Position numbers and translations under genes: made by a program. Below are positions 31,711 through 41,190 of a DNA stretch of 45,477 bases, piece after piece. The DNA is from Salinicoccus albus DSM 19776 (lineage in GTDB: Bacteria; Bacillota; Bacilli; Staphylococcales; Salinicoccaceae). The notes below the pieces were generated by a model. It worked only from the letters and a program-made list of their open reading frames with translations. It did not search any database and was not told the DNA's origin. Each line of letters opens with the position of its first letter. Position 1 is the first letter of the stretch. Location: positions 1 to 45,477 of the forward strand of contig NZ_ARQJ01000016.1 in assembly GCF_000385175.1 (NCBI RefSeq). Direction: 5' to 3'.

Positions 31711-32547
31711 TTAGTCCTTCAAAAATGTCAGAAGTTCTTCATTGAACTCTTTGGCATGTGTTGCATTCAAACCATGCGGTCCGCCTTTTATCAAGGCTAA
31801 TTTACTGCCGGGAATGGTTTCGTGCGTCCGCTTCCCGCTAACTTCAAACGGTACAATTCCATCTGAATCACCGTGAATCACAAGGACAGGTAAATTGAAC
31901 TTGGTTAAATCTTCTCTAAAGTCTGTCTTACCGAAAGCAGAGATACAATCCAGTGTGCCTTTTGGCGAGGCCCATGCCGCAATATCTCTATTATATAAAC
32001 GGAATGGTTCACTGACTAAGTCAGTCTGATCCCCGCCAGCGAAAAAGTTCTTCGTAAACCCGTCAAGAAACGCAATGCGGTCGTTCTTCACTCCGTTTTC
32101 AAATTCTTCTATCGTTGCGTCATCCATTCCACCCTCAGGGTTATCCTCGGACTGGTACAGATAAGGCGGAACAGCGCCGGCAAATACAGCTTTTTTCACT
32201 CTATCTGTGCCGTATGCACCGATATAACGGGCAACTTCGCCGCCGCCCATTGAAAAGCCGACAAGCGTTACATCATGAAGATCCAACTGTTCCATTAACT
32301 GTTGTAAATCCGCAGCGAAGGTATCATAGTCATATCCATTCCAAACTTGAGAAGAATTCCCAAATCCTCGGCGATCATAAGTGATGACTCTGTAGCCCGC
32401 TTCTACGAGCGCAGGCACCTGGTATTCCCAAGCGCGGCTGCTTAATGGCCAGCCGTGAATTAACACAATCGGTTCACCGCTGCCGTAGTCCTCATAATAA
32501 AGTTCGATGGGTGCCTGATTTTCTGTGCCTACCGTGATTTTTGCCAT
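31711..32547 (-). CDS. Alpha/beta hydrolase, non-haem haloperoxidase-like
   Basis: 278 residues. The oxyanion segment LIHGWPLSSRAWEYQ, nucleophile elbow GFSMGGG, acid in HGDSDGIVPFE and final histidine in GGPHGLNATH make a complete Ser-Asp-His triad. The whole pattern fits the cofactor-free chloroperoxidase/esterase branch. It probably acts as an esterase or perhydrolase in the cytoplasm; the substrate is unknown. ATG lies 7 bases after GGAGG. It is a single-gene unit with its own terminator. Confidence 0.9.
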   Translation of the reverse strand: MAKITVGTENQAPIELYYEDYGSGEPIVLIHGWPLSSRAWEYQVPALVEAGYRVITYDRRGFGNSSQVWNGYDYDTFAADLQQLMEQLDLHDVTLVGFSMGGGEVARYIGAYGTDRVKKAVFAGAVPPYLYQSEDNPEGGMDDATIEEFENGVKNDRIAFLDGFTKNFFAGGDQTDLVSEPFRLYNRDIAAWASPKGTLDCISAFGKTDFREDLTKFNLPVLVIHGDSDGIVPFEVSGKRTHETIPGSKLALIKGGPHGLNATHAKEFNEELLTFLKD

Positions 32548-32891
32548 GTCATTCCCTCCAAGATATTTTAAGTGTCTGTCTAATCAATTTCAGGTTCTTC
32601 CCGGAAAAAGGTGAAACATTTAACCGTTTGTCATTAAACCTTTCCCATTGTCTCTTTCCTATAAACATCATGATTTAGTCCAAACCTCCGGTATAAGAAT
32701 GATTCTGCATTAACAAAAGAGAGCACTAATACAGAATTGAAATTTAATTTTTATTTTGCCGTAAAAATAAAGAACTAAATTGCTTTTGAACATAAACTCT
32801 ATTATTTGATGTTTAACCATTTCGAAACTATCATTGAATATAACAGATATAGTTTTATTTGTTAATATATGTAAAAGAGAGGTAAATAATA
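32548..32891. other. Divergent intergenic region without supported gene
   Basis: The 344 bases between the hydrolase and formate dehydrogenase genes are AT-rich and must contain both promoters. No confident -35/-10 pair or long palindrome was seen. Confidence 0.35.
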
Positions 32892-33920
32892 ATGAAACTT
32901 GTATTATTGGTTCCGCACGATGAAAAAGGCCAGTATGAAAATCAGTTACTCAGTGACTATAAAGCACTCGGCTTAAAAGAACATTTAAGCGATGACCATG
33001 AGCTCGTTATTATTAACAACGATGAAGACTTAGATGAGCACTTAGAAGACGTTGAAGTGGTTATCAGTTCACCGTTCCTGCCTTCATATATAACCAAAGA
33101 TCGCATGGAAAAAGCGCCGAATCTAAAATTGTCGATCACCGCCGGCGTCGGTTCGGACCATGTTGATTTAGCAGCGGCCCAAGAGAAGGATATTTCCGTC
33201 GTCGAAGTGACAGGAAGTAACCAGGTCAGTACTGCAGAACACGCAGTTACGACGATGTTCCTTCTATTACGTAACTTCCAGGAAGGAAATCGTCAGGCTC
33301 GTGAAGGCGAATGGGATCTGCCTAAAGTCGGCAACAATGCCTACGACATAGAAGGCAAAACGATCGGTATCATGGGCTTCGGTAAAATCGGTAACATGGT
33401 AGCTGAACGTATTAAACCATTTGGCGTAAATATTCTGCACTACGACCCGCAGAAAAAAGAAGATACTGAAATTTCCAAAGCTGCCGAAAGTTTCGACACG
33501 CTGCTGGAAGAAAGTGATGTAGTGACGGTTCATGTACCGCTCTCCAATTCAACCGAAGGTTTATTTGACAAAGAAACTTTGAATAAGATGAAAGAAGGAA
33601 GCTATCTAATCAATGTTGCCCGCGGTGCTGTCGTGGATAGAGATGCCTTAGTAGACGCAATCAATACTGAAGGCCATATCCGTGCATACGGCGGTGACGT
33701 TTGGGACAAACAACCTGCTCCATCTGACCATCCTTGGAGAAACTTAACGCATACAAAAAGTGCCATGGTTCCTCACATGGGCGGTATGACAGTGGATGCT
33801 CAAAGACGTATTGAAGATGGCGTAAAAGACCTTCTAGACACCTATATCAAAGGAGAAAAATTCCCTGATGAACACGTGATTGTACAACATGGGGAAGTCA
33901 GCTCCAGCTACACTCAGTAA
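32892..33920 (+). CDS. fdh: NAD-dependent formate dehydrogenase
   Basis: 342 residues of the D-2-hydroxyacid dehydrogenase superfamily. Formate-dehydrogenase features are ITAGVGSDHVDLAAA, the substrate Asn in EVTGSNQVSTAEHAV, the NAD loop GFGKIGNMVAE, the Arg in NVARGAVVDRDAL and DHPWRNLTHTKSAMVPHMGG with the catalytic His. The protein matches in layout the ~341-residue staphylococcal Fdh. It oxidises formate to CO2 with NADH formation. The HMGGMT replaces the HISG/HYSG more usual in this class, a mild difference. ATG follows AGAGAGG. Confidence 0.87.
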   Translation: MKLVLLVPHDEKGQYENQLLSDYKALGLKEHLSDDHELVIINNDEDLDEHLEDVEVVISSPFLPSYITKDRMEKAPNLKLSITAGVGSDHVDLAAAQEKDISVVEVTGSNQVSTAEHAVTTMFLLLRNFQEGNRQAREGEWDLPKVGNNAYDIEGKTIGIMGFGKIGNMVAERIKPFGVNILHYDPQKKEDTEISKAAESFDTLLEESDVVTVHVPLSNSTEGLFDKETLNKMKEGSYLINVARGAVVDRDALVDAINTEGHIRAYGGDVWDKQPAPSDHPWRNLTHTKSAMVPHMGGMTVDAQRRIEDGVKDLLDTYIKGEKFPDEHVIVQHGEVSSSYTQ

Positions 33921-33960
33921 AGGAAAATAGACATCAGAAACTCCTGTTCCAATAGGATAG

Positions 33961-34023
33961 GCTTCCTTTATAGCAGACAGAGAAATAATAGAATTCTCTC
34001 ATTTACTATAAAGGGAGCTTTTT
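33961..34023 (+). terminator. Terminator after formate dehydrogenase
   Basis: GCTTCCTTTATAG (33961-33973) pairs with CTATAAAGGGAGC (34006-34018), one G-U wobble, and is followed by TTTTT. An inner GAGAA/TTCTC pair shortens the loop. Confidence 0.8.
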
Positions 34024-34068
34024 AATTTTTCACTGCTGCACGCCATTCATAAATTGGTGTTCTTTTTA

Positions 34069-34099
34069 TTGACCTGGAGCGCCCTCCAGGTATTATTAT
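34069..34099 (+). promoter_or_regulatory. MerR-type promoter with palindrome in a 19-base spacer
   Basis: TTGACC (34069-34074) and TATTAT (34094-34099) are separated by 19 bases, longer than optimal. The palindrome CCTGGAG-CGCC-CTCCAGG (34073-34090) fills the spacer. This is the design recognised by MerR-family activators, which twist the DNA to realign the boxes. A second TATTAT at 34091 gives a 16-base spacer, so the reading is not unique. It drives the DUF2255 gene; no MerR-family gene is in the window. Confidence 0.68.
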
Positions 34100-34128
34100 T
34101 GTAACTATACGCAAAGGAGATGAAAAAT

Positions 34129-34512
34129 ATGGCAGCCAACTGGAGTCAAGAACAAATCGATGCTTTTTCCAAAGCGGATGATATGTATATCTCCCCTTTT
34201 TACAGCGATGGGAAGACGCCTGGAACCCCAACATGGATTTGGTCCGTTGCTGTTGATAACCATCTTTATGTCAGAGCTTATAATGGCCAGAATTCGCGCT
34301 GGTATAATTCCGCTGTTGAGCAGAAGGCCGGAAAGATAAAAATAACCGGTGAAACGTACGATGTGGTATTTCAGCCGATTGAAAATGAGCCCGCATTAAC
34401 AGAAAAGATTGATGAAGCCTATAATGAAAAATATGGTGACAGCAGCTATCTGCCGCCGATGTTAGAAAAAGGACCGGTAAGTGCAACCGTAAAAATTTTA
34501 CCACGAGATTAA
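34129..34512 (+). CDS. DUF2255 family protein
   Basis: About 127 residues. The pattern ISPFYSDGKTPGTPTWIWSVAVDNHLYVRAY, then SRWYNSAVEQKAGKI and DEAYNEKYG, is that of DUF2255, small soluble proteins of unknown function often near oxidoreductases. The frame opens at 34120, but the ATG at 34129 is 9 bases after AGGAG. It stands alone between a MerR-type promoter and a strong terminator, so it is probably induced by a small molecule or redox signal. Confidence 0.82.
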   Translation: MAANWSQEQIDAFSKADDMYISPFYSDGKTPGTPTWIWSVAVDNHLYVRAYNGQNSRWYNSAVEQKAGKIKITGETYDVVFQPIENEPALTEKIDEAYNEKYGDSSYLPPMLEKGPVSATVKILPRD

Positions 34513-34523
34513 TCGAACAATTT

Positions 34524-34559
34524 ACAAAAGCCCTCTGAGTGCACTCAGAGGGCTTTTGT
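34524..34559. terminator. Strong intrinsic terminator
   Basis: A perfect 17-bp stem, ACAAAAGCCCTCTGAGT with its complement, and a 2-base GC centre; T/A runs on both sides allow both directions. Confidence 0.88.
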
Positions 34560-34605
34560 TTGGTTCAATTTTAGACATACAGGCAGATACCTCACGGTAT
34601 GATTT

Positions 34606-34639
34606 GACCTCCTCCAGATGAAAAAATCTGGAGGAGGTC
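34606..34639. repeat. 14-bp perfect hairpin containing a ribosome-site-like sequence
   Basis: GACCTCCTCCAGAT pairs with ATCTGGAGGAGGTC around GAAAAA. The right arm contains GGAGGAGG and is followed six bases later by ATG and a nine-codon frame (MYKQLFYPI). The stem would hide the ribosome site. There is no T run, so it is a poor terminator for the minus-strand reductase gene. Confidence 0.4.
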
Positions 34640-34687
34640 TGAAATGTACAAACAGCTTTTTTATCCCATATAGTCATTTCAATGTAA

Positions 34688-35683
34688 TTATTTTTGCTTC
34701 TTCGGTAATGGAGCTTTAGAAGAGATGAATCCTTTTTCTAATAACTCTTGCCAAAAAGCATCTGGAATATCCATTTTTATCGCTGCCAGGTCTTCTTTGA
34801 TCCTATCCGGACGGGAAGAACCAGTGATAACTGCTTTGGTTGCAGGGTGGGCTGCGGAAAATTGCAGAGCGGCCGCTTTTAAGTTAACATCGTAACGTTT
34901 TGCAATTTCCTCCAGTTGTTCTACCTTTGCTTTGATTTCTGGAGAAGCTTTTTCATAGTTAAAATAGTCCCCTCCAAGCAAGGCACCGGAACTATAAGCG
35001 CCACCGACAACAATGCCAACATCTTTTTCCTGTGCGGCAGGCATCATGCGCTCCAACGCACGCTCATGCTGCAGGAGCGTATACTGAGTGGCCGATAAGG
35101 ACAGATCGGGGTTTGCATCATTTAATTCCATTGCCAGTTCGATGGGTTCTGTTGTATTGACTCCAACGCCCCAAGAACTAATGACTCCCTCGTCACGAAG
35201 GCGTGTGAGCGCACGAAATGCCCCTTTTCTCGCTTCATCGAATTTTGAAATCCATTCATCTCCGTGGAAATCAGATGAAATATCATGTACGAATACAATA
35301 TCTAAGCGATCTGTTTTTAAACGCTCAAGGCTTTGCTCGACCGAACGGAGTGTTGCATCTTCGGTGTAATCCGTAATCGCCTGGTTTTTTCTTGCATTCT
35401 CAAACAACCCTGATTTCTCTTCCTCTTCATCTAAAATATACCGGCCCACTTTTGTGCTTATTACATAGTCATCTCGATTGTATTTGGATAAGGCCTCCCC
35501 TAATCGTATTTCCGAGAGACCGAACCCATAAAAAGGAGATGTATCAAAATAGCGAATTCCTTGATCCCAGGCAGATTCAATAGTAGCTCGAGCTTCTTCC
35601 TCAGAAACATCGCGGAACATGCTCCCTAGAGGACCTGTCCCCAAGCCGATTTTTTCTTTTAACGCTTGATCTAGATTAGCCAT
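34688..35683 (-). CDS. Aldo/keto reductase
   Basis: About 331 residues. Family features are IGLGTGPLGSMF, the catalytic Asp and Tyr in YFDTSPFYGFGLSE, the Lys in ISTKVGR and the His in VFVHDISSD, followed by the cofactor end TGSSRPDRIKEDL. The branch resembles D-threo-aldose 1-dehydrogenases and pyridoxal dehydrogenases. It likely oxidises or reduces a sugar or aldehyde with NAD(P). The frame opens at 35731; the ATG at 35683 follows GGAGG by ten bases and begins MANLDQALK, so it is preferred. Confidence 0.88.
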   Translation of the reverse strand: MANLDQALKEKIGLGTGPLGSMFRDVSEEEARATIESAWDQGIRYFDTSPFYGFGLSEIRLGEALSKYNRDDYVISTKVGRYILDEEEEKSGLFENARKNQAITDYTEDATLRSVEQSLERLKTDRLDIVFVHDISSDFHGDEWISKFDEARKGAFRALTRLRDEGVISSWGVGVNTTEPIELAMELNDANPDLSLSATQYTLLQHERALERMMPAAQEKDVGIVVGGAYSSGALLGGDYFNYEKASPEIKAKVEQLEEIAKRYDVNLKAAALQFSAAHPATKAVITGSSRPDRIKEDLAAIKMDIPDAFWQELLEKGFISSKAPLPKKQK

Positions 35684-35927
35684 GCTAAATAAGCCTCCTT
35701 CTGTTTTCCGATCGAATATATTAACACGCACTTATGCTGCGATTAAGCAATTACTTCTATGTGATTAGGCTACTTTATATTGTAAGTTTAAAATAAAGTT
35801 TGATCAATATATACCTTTAAACCTTGGTTTAGTGAAAATTAAAGAGCCTGCTGTTGAAAAAAAATTGATCAAAATGGATTCTTATTATGTTCGGGGGTTC
35901 GTCAGTTCCCTTTCATGAAAACCATTC

Positions 35928-36346
35928 TCACCATATCCAGTTTTTCAGCCGCGCGGCATACCTTTTCCTTAGCAACGTTGCATAAGAATCTAAGTCAAAA
36001 TCTAAAATATTAAATGCACTTAATGCAATTGTGATGAAATTAAGAAATCCATACACAAAAAAAAGACTCCCGCAAATTTCGTCACGTAATAAAGCATTCT
36101 GGTTATTAGAGACTTTCTCCACTGAACAATAAGCATCAACAATAATATTACGCCAAACAATTTTATAAAACCGGTAAGCCATGTCATAATAACGAACGAT
36201 GGATCAGGATTTAAGGATATCTCATAGACAGCTCCACCCAGGGATCTAACACCGAGCATACCACCCATTGCCCAATAGAAACTCATACCCGCAAAAATCA
36301 CGGTCCAAAATATCCCCAATGTAATAAACCAATAGTTACGCCTCAA
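35928..36346 (-). pseudogene. DUF3995-like membrane protein, frameshifted
   Basis: The likely start is a TTG at 36346, 7 bases after AGGTG, reading LRRNYWFITLGIFWTVIFAG and SFYWAMGGMLGVRSLGG. At the run of eight A residues (about 36058-36065) the frame is lost; the other frame continues YGFLNFITIALSAFNILDFDLDSY and then ends early at 35928 after an unrelated-looking KNWIW tail. Four membrane helices remain recognisable. The break lies in a homopolymer, so true phase variation or sequencing error are both possible. DUF3995 assignment is moderate. Confidence 0.6.
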
Positions 36347-36390
36347 ATTAAAATCACCTCGCTTAAGAGACTTGTGTAGTGTTTTCCATA

Positions 36391-36426
36391 AAAACACCCC
36401 TTTAGATAATCATATCCAAAGGGGTG
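36391..36426 (-). terminator. Terminator of glmS
   Basis: On the minus strand CACCCCTTT..GAT pairs with ATC..AAAGGGGTG and is followed by TTTTT. It lies about 75 bases after the glmS stop. Confidence 0.75.
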
Positions 36427-36500
36427 AAACGGTTCATCTTTCTTCAAAACGGTTTAACTTTATTTCAAAGCCACATATATGTGCCAAGTCTCAACTATTA

Positions 36501-38303
36501 TTACTCCACTGTCACTGATTTTGCCAGGTTCCTTGGTTTGTCTACATCATTGCCGCGATGCAGTGCCGCATAGTAGGAAATGAGCTGATAGACGACAACG
36601 GATACAAGCGGTGTGAGCATTTCATGCACGGGCGGGATGACGTAAGTATCACCGTCCTGATCCAGGCCGTCCATTGAAATCGTGCAGACTTTTGCCCCGC
36701 GGGCCTCTACTTCCTGGGCGTTGCCCCGGATGTTCAGATTCACTTTTTCCTGGGTGGCCAATGCGAATACGGGTGTGTTTTCCTCGATAAGTGCGATGGT
36801 GCCGTGCTTCAGCTCGCCACCGGCGAACCCTTCTGCCTGGATGTACGAGATTTCTTTCAGCTTGAGCGCACCTTCCAGGCCGACATAGTAATCCATCGTT
36901 CTGCCGATGAAAAAAGCGTTTCTTGTGGTGCTAAGATACTCGTCGACGATTTGCTCTATCTTTGGTGCATCATCGATAATTGCTGTGATTGCCGTGGTGA
37001 CTTTTGCGAGTTCCTGCATCAAGTCAAAATCGGTATTTCTCCCCAGTTCTCTTGCTGCGACCTGCGCAAGAATAGAGAGGACGGCAATCTGGGCAGTATA
37101 TGCTTTTGTCGAGGCTACTGCGATTTCCGGACCGGCATGCAGTGTCAGTGTCTGATCTGATTCACGCGACAGTGTGGAGCCAGGAACATTCGTCACTGTC
37201 AGTGCCGGGTGGCCGAGTTTTTTTATCTCCACCAGTACCGCCCGGCTGTCGGCTGTTTCTCCGGACTGTGAGATGAATATGAACAGCGGGTGTTCCGACA
37301 GCATCGGTGTATTATACACAAACTCTGAAGCAACGTGGACTTCTGTCGGCACCCCTGCCCATTTTTCAAAATATTCTTTGCCGATCAGACCGGCATGGTA
37401 GCTTGTACCTGCCGCGATGACATATAATCTGTCTGCATCTTTAAGTTGTTTGATGATTGCAGGATCGATTTTAAGGCTGCCTTCTGCGTCCTGGTATTCC
37501 TGGATGATATTCCTCATGGTGCCCGGCTGGTCGTTGATCTCTTTAAGCATGAAATGGTCATACGTACCCTTCTCCGTATCACTTTCATCAATTTCTGTGT
37601 AGAAGGAATCTCTTTCCACTGGGCTGCCTTCTGAATCTTTGATGACGATGTTATCTTTTTTAAGGAGAACAACTTCTCCATCCATCAATTCTATGAACTC
37701 ATTGGTGACTTGCAGCATCGCCATCGCATCGGAGGTGATGACATTGAAACCTTCCCCTTTTCCAAGGAGTAGCGGGGATTTATTCTTAGCAACATAGATG
37801 ATTTCCGCATCCGCTTCATCCAGCAGTCCGACAGCGAATGAACCGTGTACCGTCTTCAGCGCTTTGTTGAAGGCAACTTCTGTCGTCAGTCCTTCATTGG
37901 CAAAGGTTGAGATCAATTCCACAAATATTTCTGAATCCGTGCTGGAAACCAACTCAATGTCTCCGAGATATTCATTTTTGATCTGCTCAAAGTTTTCGAT
38001 TACACCGTTGTGGACGATTGTGAAACGGCCGTCTGAACTTTGGTGCGGATGGGCATTCACCACTTCCGGTACTCCGTGCGTCGCCCATCTTGTATGCCCG
38101 ATCCCGATGGTGGAATCAAAGCTCATATCCACTTTCTTTCTAAGATCTGCAATTCTGCCTTTCTCTTTGAAAACTTTAACGTCTTTATCATCTCTGATAC
38201 CGATTCCTGCAGAGTCATAGCCGCGATACTCCATTTTTTCCAAACCTTTTAAAAGAATCTCTTTTACATCATTATTTCCGATATAACCTACAATTCCACA
38301 CAT
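36501..38303 (-). CDS. glmS: Glutamine-fructose-6-phosphate aminotransferase
   Basis: 600 residues beginning MCGIVGYIG; Cys2 becomes the N-terminal nucleophile of the glutaminase domain. Motifs are [14 protein letters not shown], the two SIS isomerase domains ([23 protein letters not shown]) and the C-terminal [13 protein letters not shown]. It makes glucosamine-6-phosphate, the entry to UDP-GlcNAc for peptidoglycan and surface polymers. The frame opens further upstream at 38360, but only the ATG at 38303, seven bases after AGGAAG, fits the enzyme. It is controlled by the ribozyme in its leader. Confidence 0.97.
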   Translation of the reverse strand: MCGIVGYIGNNDVKEILLKGLEKMEYRGYDSAGIGIRDDKDVKVFKEKGRIADLRKKVDMSFDSTIGIGHTRWATHGVPEVVNAHPHQSSDGRFTIVHNGVIENFEQIKNEYLGDIELVSSTDSEIFVELISTFANEGLTTEVAFNKALKTVHGSFAVGLLDEADAEIIYVAKNKSPLLLGKGEGFNVITSDAMAMLQVTNEFIELMDGEVVLLKKDNIVIKDSEGSPVERDSFYTEIDESDTEKGTYDHFMLKEINDQPGTMRNIIQEYQDAEGSLKIDPAIIKQLKDADRLYVIAAGTSYHAGLIGKEYFEKWAGVPTEVHVASEFVYNTPMLSEHPLFIFISQSGETADSRAVLVEIKKLGHPALTVTNVPGSTLSRESDQTLTLHAGPEIAVASTKAYTAQIAVLSILAQVAARELGRNTDFDLMQELAKVTTAITAIIDDAPKIEQIVDEYLSTTRNAFFIGRTMDYYVGLEGALKLKEISYIQAEGFAGGELKHGTIALIEENTPVFALATQEKVNLNIRGNAQEVEARGAKVCTISMDGLDQDGDTYVIPPVHEMLTPLVSVVVYQLISYYAALHRGNDVDKPRNLAKSVTVE

Positions 38304-38322
38304 ATGCATACTTCCTTTCTGC

Positions 38323-38480
38323 TCACTGAAAAGTTTCCAGTGCTCTGTCCTGCCGGTCACCCGACAGCTTTAACATCTGGTTTCACGAATACTTCAGTAT
38401 CCGGGACAGTATCCGCCGAAAATCGATCACTGTCCTCCTCGTCAGCAGATTTAAAATTCTGCTCAGGCGCTATTCCGATT
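38323..38480 (-). ncRNA. glmS ribozyme (glucosamine-6-phosphate riboswitch)
   Basis: On the minus strand the leader reads AATAGCGCCTGAGCAG, then CTGACGAGGAGGACAG, ATCGATTTTCGGCGGATAC and GTCCCGG. These match the conserved core of the glmS ribozyme, including the cleavage site A|GCGCC (between 38471 and 38470) and the GACGAGG and CGGCGGA blocks. A final CACTG..CAGTG stem lies just before the ribosome site. Glucosamine-6-phosphate triggers self-cleavage, which leads to mRNA decay and lowers glmS expression. Confidence 0.95.
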
Positions 38481-38520
38481 GCCTTGCTTGCCTCGACCCT
38501 CCTTTTTAGTCAACATTCAC

Positions 38521-38549
38521 ATTGTAATGGATTAAAGTGACTTATTCAA
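38521..38549 (-). promoter_or_regulatory. Vegetative promoter of glmS
   Basis: Minus strand TTGAAT (38544-38549), 17 bases, TACAAT (38521-38526). The start point would be near 38514, about 40 bases before the ribozyme cleavage site. Confidence 0.8.
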
Positions 38550-38590
38550 TATGTATGATCAATCCCGGCAAGGAAAACTATTCAGCTCCA

Positions 38591-38720
38591 TTCAAAAAAG
38601 CTGGGACATACTCCACAAATAAACACTTTCGTATTTTAAGTTGATCAAACTCAACAATCAAAGCAGGCAGTGTTTATTTGCGCTATATAAAAGTTCAGTA
38701 GGGGCGTGGGGGGTCTCTCG
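38591..38720. repeat. Intergenic repeat-like element with inverted repeat
   Basis: CAAATAAACACT (38616-38627) and AGTGTTTATTTG (38669-38680) are perfect complements 41 bases apart. They are bracketed by GCTGGGACATA on the left and GGGGCGTGGGG on the right, a layout recalling the dispersed intergenic repeats of staphylococci. Bases 38720-38820 show nothing else that I can name. Confidence 0.4.
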
Positions 38721-38824
38721 GTCTCGTCAGTTTCTCAATCCCGGGACTCGCCTCTTTCTCGGTCTCATCGATATGACGACGCCGGGGAGACGGCTGATCT
38801 CTCACTTTCCATCAGCTTCCATTC

Positions 38825-38857
38825 AAAAAGGCTGATCCATTTTATGGACCAGCCTTT
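38825..38857 (-). terminator. Terminator of the glmM operon
   Basis: AAAGGCTGATCCA pairs, with one wobble, with TGGACCAGCCTTT; on the minus strand TTTTT follows. It begins seven bases after the glmM stop. Confidence 0.85.
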
Positions 38858-38863
38858 GCCTTA

Positions 38864-40219
38864 TTACTGTTCATCCAATCCCATTTCAGTTTGGACGATC
38901 TCTGCAATTTCTTGACTGTATTCACCTGCGAGTTCTTCTGTCGCTGCCTCGACCATTACACGGACGAGCGGTTCTGTCCCGGAAGCACGGACCAGAACCC
39001 GTCCGTCTCCATCCATGGCCGCTTCAACATCGCTTATTTTGGCTGAGACGACCTCATTGTTAACGACGTTATATTTATCAGTCACACGCACATTAACAAG
39101 TTTCTGAGGGAATTTTTCCACCTGTGCAGCAAGTTCACTCAGCTTTTTCCCTGACTGTTTGACGATTGAAGCGAGATGCACACCTGTTAAAAGGCCATCC
39201 CCCGTCGTATTGTAATCCATCATAATAATATGGCCGGATTGTTCTCCCCCCAGGGAATATCCGCCTGATTTCATCTCTTCGACGACGTAGCGGTCACCAA
39301 CTTTTGTTTTATTACTGTTGAGCCCGTGTGCCTCCAGTGCTTTATAGAACCCGAGGTTGCTCATCACAGTGGACACGACCATATCATCCTTTAACAGATT
39401 CTCTGATTTAAAGTGCTGGGCCAGGATAAACATAATTTTATCCCCATCAACAATTTCACCATTTTCATCCACGGCAATGACCCGGTCGCCATCACCATCA
39501 AATGCCAGACCGAAGTCAGCCGCCTCATCTTTAACCAACTCAACAAGCTGTTCAGGATTTGTCGAACCAACACCCTCATTGATGTTTGTACCATCCGGAT
39601 TGCACCCGACAGTGACAGTATCTGCTTCCAGATCGCCGAACAGATACGGCGCCAGCTTGTATGTGGAGCCATGAGCGCCATCTAATGCGATTTTCATCCC
39701 ATCAAGGTCGGTGTCCACCGTGGATTTGAGATAGCTTACATATTTCTGGCTGCCTTCAAAGTAATCGGATTTATGTCCGAGCGCTGTGCTCGTCGGTCTC
39801 GGTGTCTGATCATTGTCATCATCTATCAGCGCTTCTATCTCTCTCTCCTGGACATCGCTGAGTTTGAAACCGTCAGAACCGAAGAATTTGATACCGTTAT
39901 CGGCGACAGGGTTATGGGAAGCAGATATCATGACACCTGCATCTGCATCGACTTCTTTAGTCAGATAGGCAACGCCCGGTGTAGAGATGACACCGAGTCT
40001 CATCACTTCTGCACCGATTGAAAGCAGCCCAGCAACCAATGCAGATTCGAGCATTTCTCCTGAGATACGGGTATCCCGTCCGACAAGGACTGTAGGTTTC
40101 TCATCTTTTTTACCGGATACTTCGTATCCGCCAAATCTGCCCAGTTTAAATGCCAATTCCGGAGTAAGCTCCGTATTCGCAACGCCTCTCACTCCATCAG
40201 TTCCAAAATATTTACCCAT
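38864..40219 (-). CDS. glmM: Phosphoglucosamine mutase
   Basis: 451 residues starting [15 protein letters not shown]. The phosphoserine loop is [10 protein letters not shown], the metal loop DGDGDR, the sugar loop GGEQSGH and the phosphate site [12 protein letters not shown]. It converts glucosamine-6-phosphate to glucosamine-1-phosphate. The ATG at 40219 follows AGGAG by six bases; the open frame to 40258 is not used. It is the last gene of the cdaA-cdaR-glmM unit, an arrangement conserved in Firmicutes in which GlmM and CdaR modulate CdaA. Confidence 0.97.
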   Translation of the reverse strand: MGKYFGTDGVRGVANTELTPELAFKLGRFGGYEVSGKKDEKPTVLVGRDTRISGEMLESALVAGLLSIGAEVMRLGVISTPGVAYLTKEVDADAGVMISASHNPVADNGIKFFGSDGFKLSDVQEREIEALIDDDNDQTPRPTSTALGHKSDYFEGSQKYVSYLKSTVDTDLDGMKIALDGAHGSTYKLAPYLFGDLEADTVTVGCNPDGTNINEGVGSTNPEQLVELVKDEAADFGLAFDGDGDRVIAVDENGEIVDGDKIMFILAQHFKSENLLKDDMVVSTVMSNLGFYKALEAHGLNSNKTKVGDRYVVEEMKSGGYSLGGEQSGHIIMMDYNTTGDGLLTGVHLASIVKQSGKKLSELAAQVEKFPQKLVNVRVTDKYNVVNNEVVSAKISDVEAAMDGDGRVLVRASGTEPLVRVMVEAATEELAGEYSQEIAEIVQTEMGLDEQ

Positions 40220-40254
40220 GTTGTTCTCCTTTTTAGTTGAGTTATGTGTGCGTG

Positions 40255-41190
40255 TCATTCTTCTGCTATTTCTATATCCGCCTGCAGTACGGCAGGTTCA
40301 GTTTTACTGACTTCTTCCGGGACATTTAATTCTACATCCTGAGTTTCGGATTCACTGAGGCCTTCAACATCCACCTCTGCATCAATAGAATCAATCTGAG
40401 ACAAAATTTCCTCACTGCCGAAAACTTCGACTTCATCATAATTGAGCGTGACATCGTTCAGCGTATAGCCATCCGCGACATCACCCGTCACTTCATAATC
40501 GACAGGAACCTGTTCGCTCCGCTCCGCGACTTCTATCTCGACCCTGACCGTTTCCGGATCGACCCTGACATCCAGCCTGTTGAGCTGAGAATCAAATACA
40601 GCGATTTCGGCTTCTTCTACCCGATTTTCTGTGATTCTCGCACTCTCACTCAAAGTGGCACGTACATATTGTATACGATTCATCTCACTTTCACCACCCA
40701 TCACAGTAACCGTCTCAGGACTTACTGTCACATTGGTCGTATGATGATTCGGGCCGATTCTGCTTTCACTGACCTCTGCCTCCACTTCGTATGTTTCCGT
40801 GACAAGCTCCTGAATGGTGAGGCTCGCAGTTTCCGGTCTCACTTCCGCCGTCACATTTTCAGGCAGACCCTGGACGGTGAAGTACTCTTCATAATCTCCG
40901 ACGCCGCTCTCGCTCAAATTCAGTACAACATCAAAATCCCGTGTCGTCTGCAGCCGTTTGACATTAGAATTGTTGCCGTATAGCTGTACATTCACTGTCT
41001 CAGGCACACCTGAAACATAATACTCCTCTTCATCATACATCATTTCAACCGGCACACCTTCTATAACCTCTGATCCCCCATCTTCTTCTTCGGAATCTAT
41101 GACGTTTTCAAACACATCATTGACTGAAAGGAACATGAACAATGCGAGAAGGAGTGCAACAAACCTGAGTCCCCATTTACTTTCTAGCAA
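40255..41190 (-). CDS. cdaR: YbbR-domain regulator of c-di-AMP cyclase
   Basis: 311 residues: one N-terminal membrane helix ([18 protein letters not shown]) and an extracellular part made of about three YbbR repeats rich in acidic residues and valines, such as VEVEVEV-like EVEVAERS and [11 protein letters not shown]-type strands. It anchors outside the membrane and regulates CdaA. Start is a TTG at 41190, eight bases after GGAGG, overlapping the cdaA end by 14 bases. The strong acidity fits a salt-adapted host. Confidence 0.93.
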   Translation of the reverse strand: MLESKWGLRFVALLLALFMFLSVNDVFENVIDSEEEDGGSEVIEGVPVEMMYDEEEYYVSGVPETVNVQLYGNNSNVKRLQTTRDFDVVLNLSESGVGDYEEYFTVQGLPENVTAEVRPETASLTIQELVTETYEVEAEVSESRIGPNHHTTNVTVSPETVTVMGGESEMNRIQYVRATLSESARITENRVEEAEIAVFDSQLNRLDVRVDPETVRVEIEVAERSEQVPVDYEVTGDVADGYTLNDVTLNYDEVEVFGSEEILSQIDSIDAEVDVEGLSESETQDVELNVPEEVSKTEPAVLQADIEIAEE

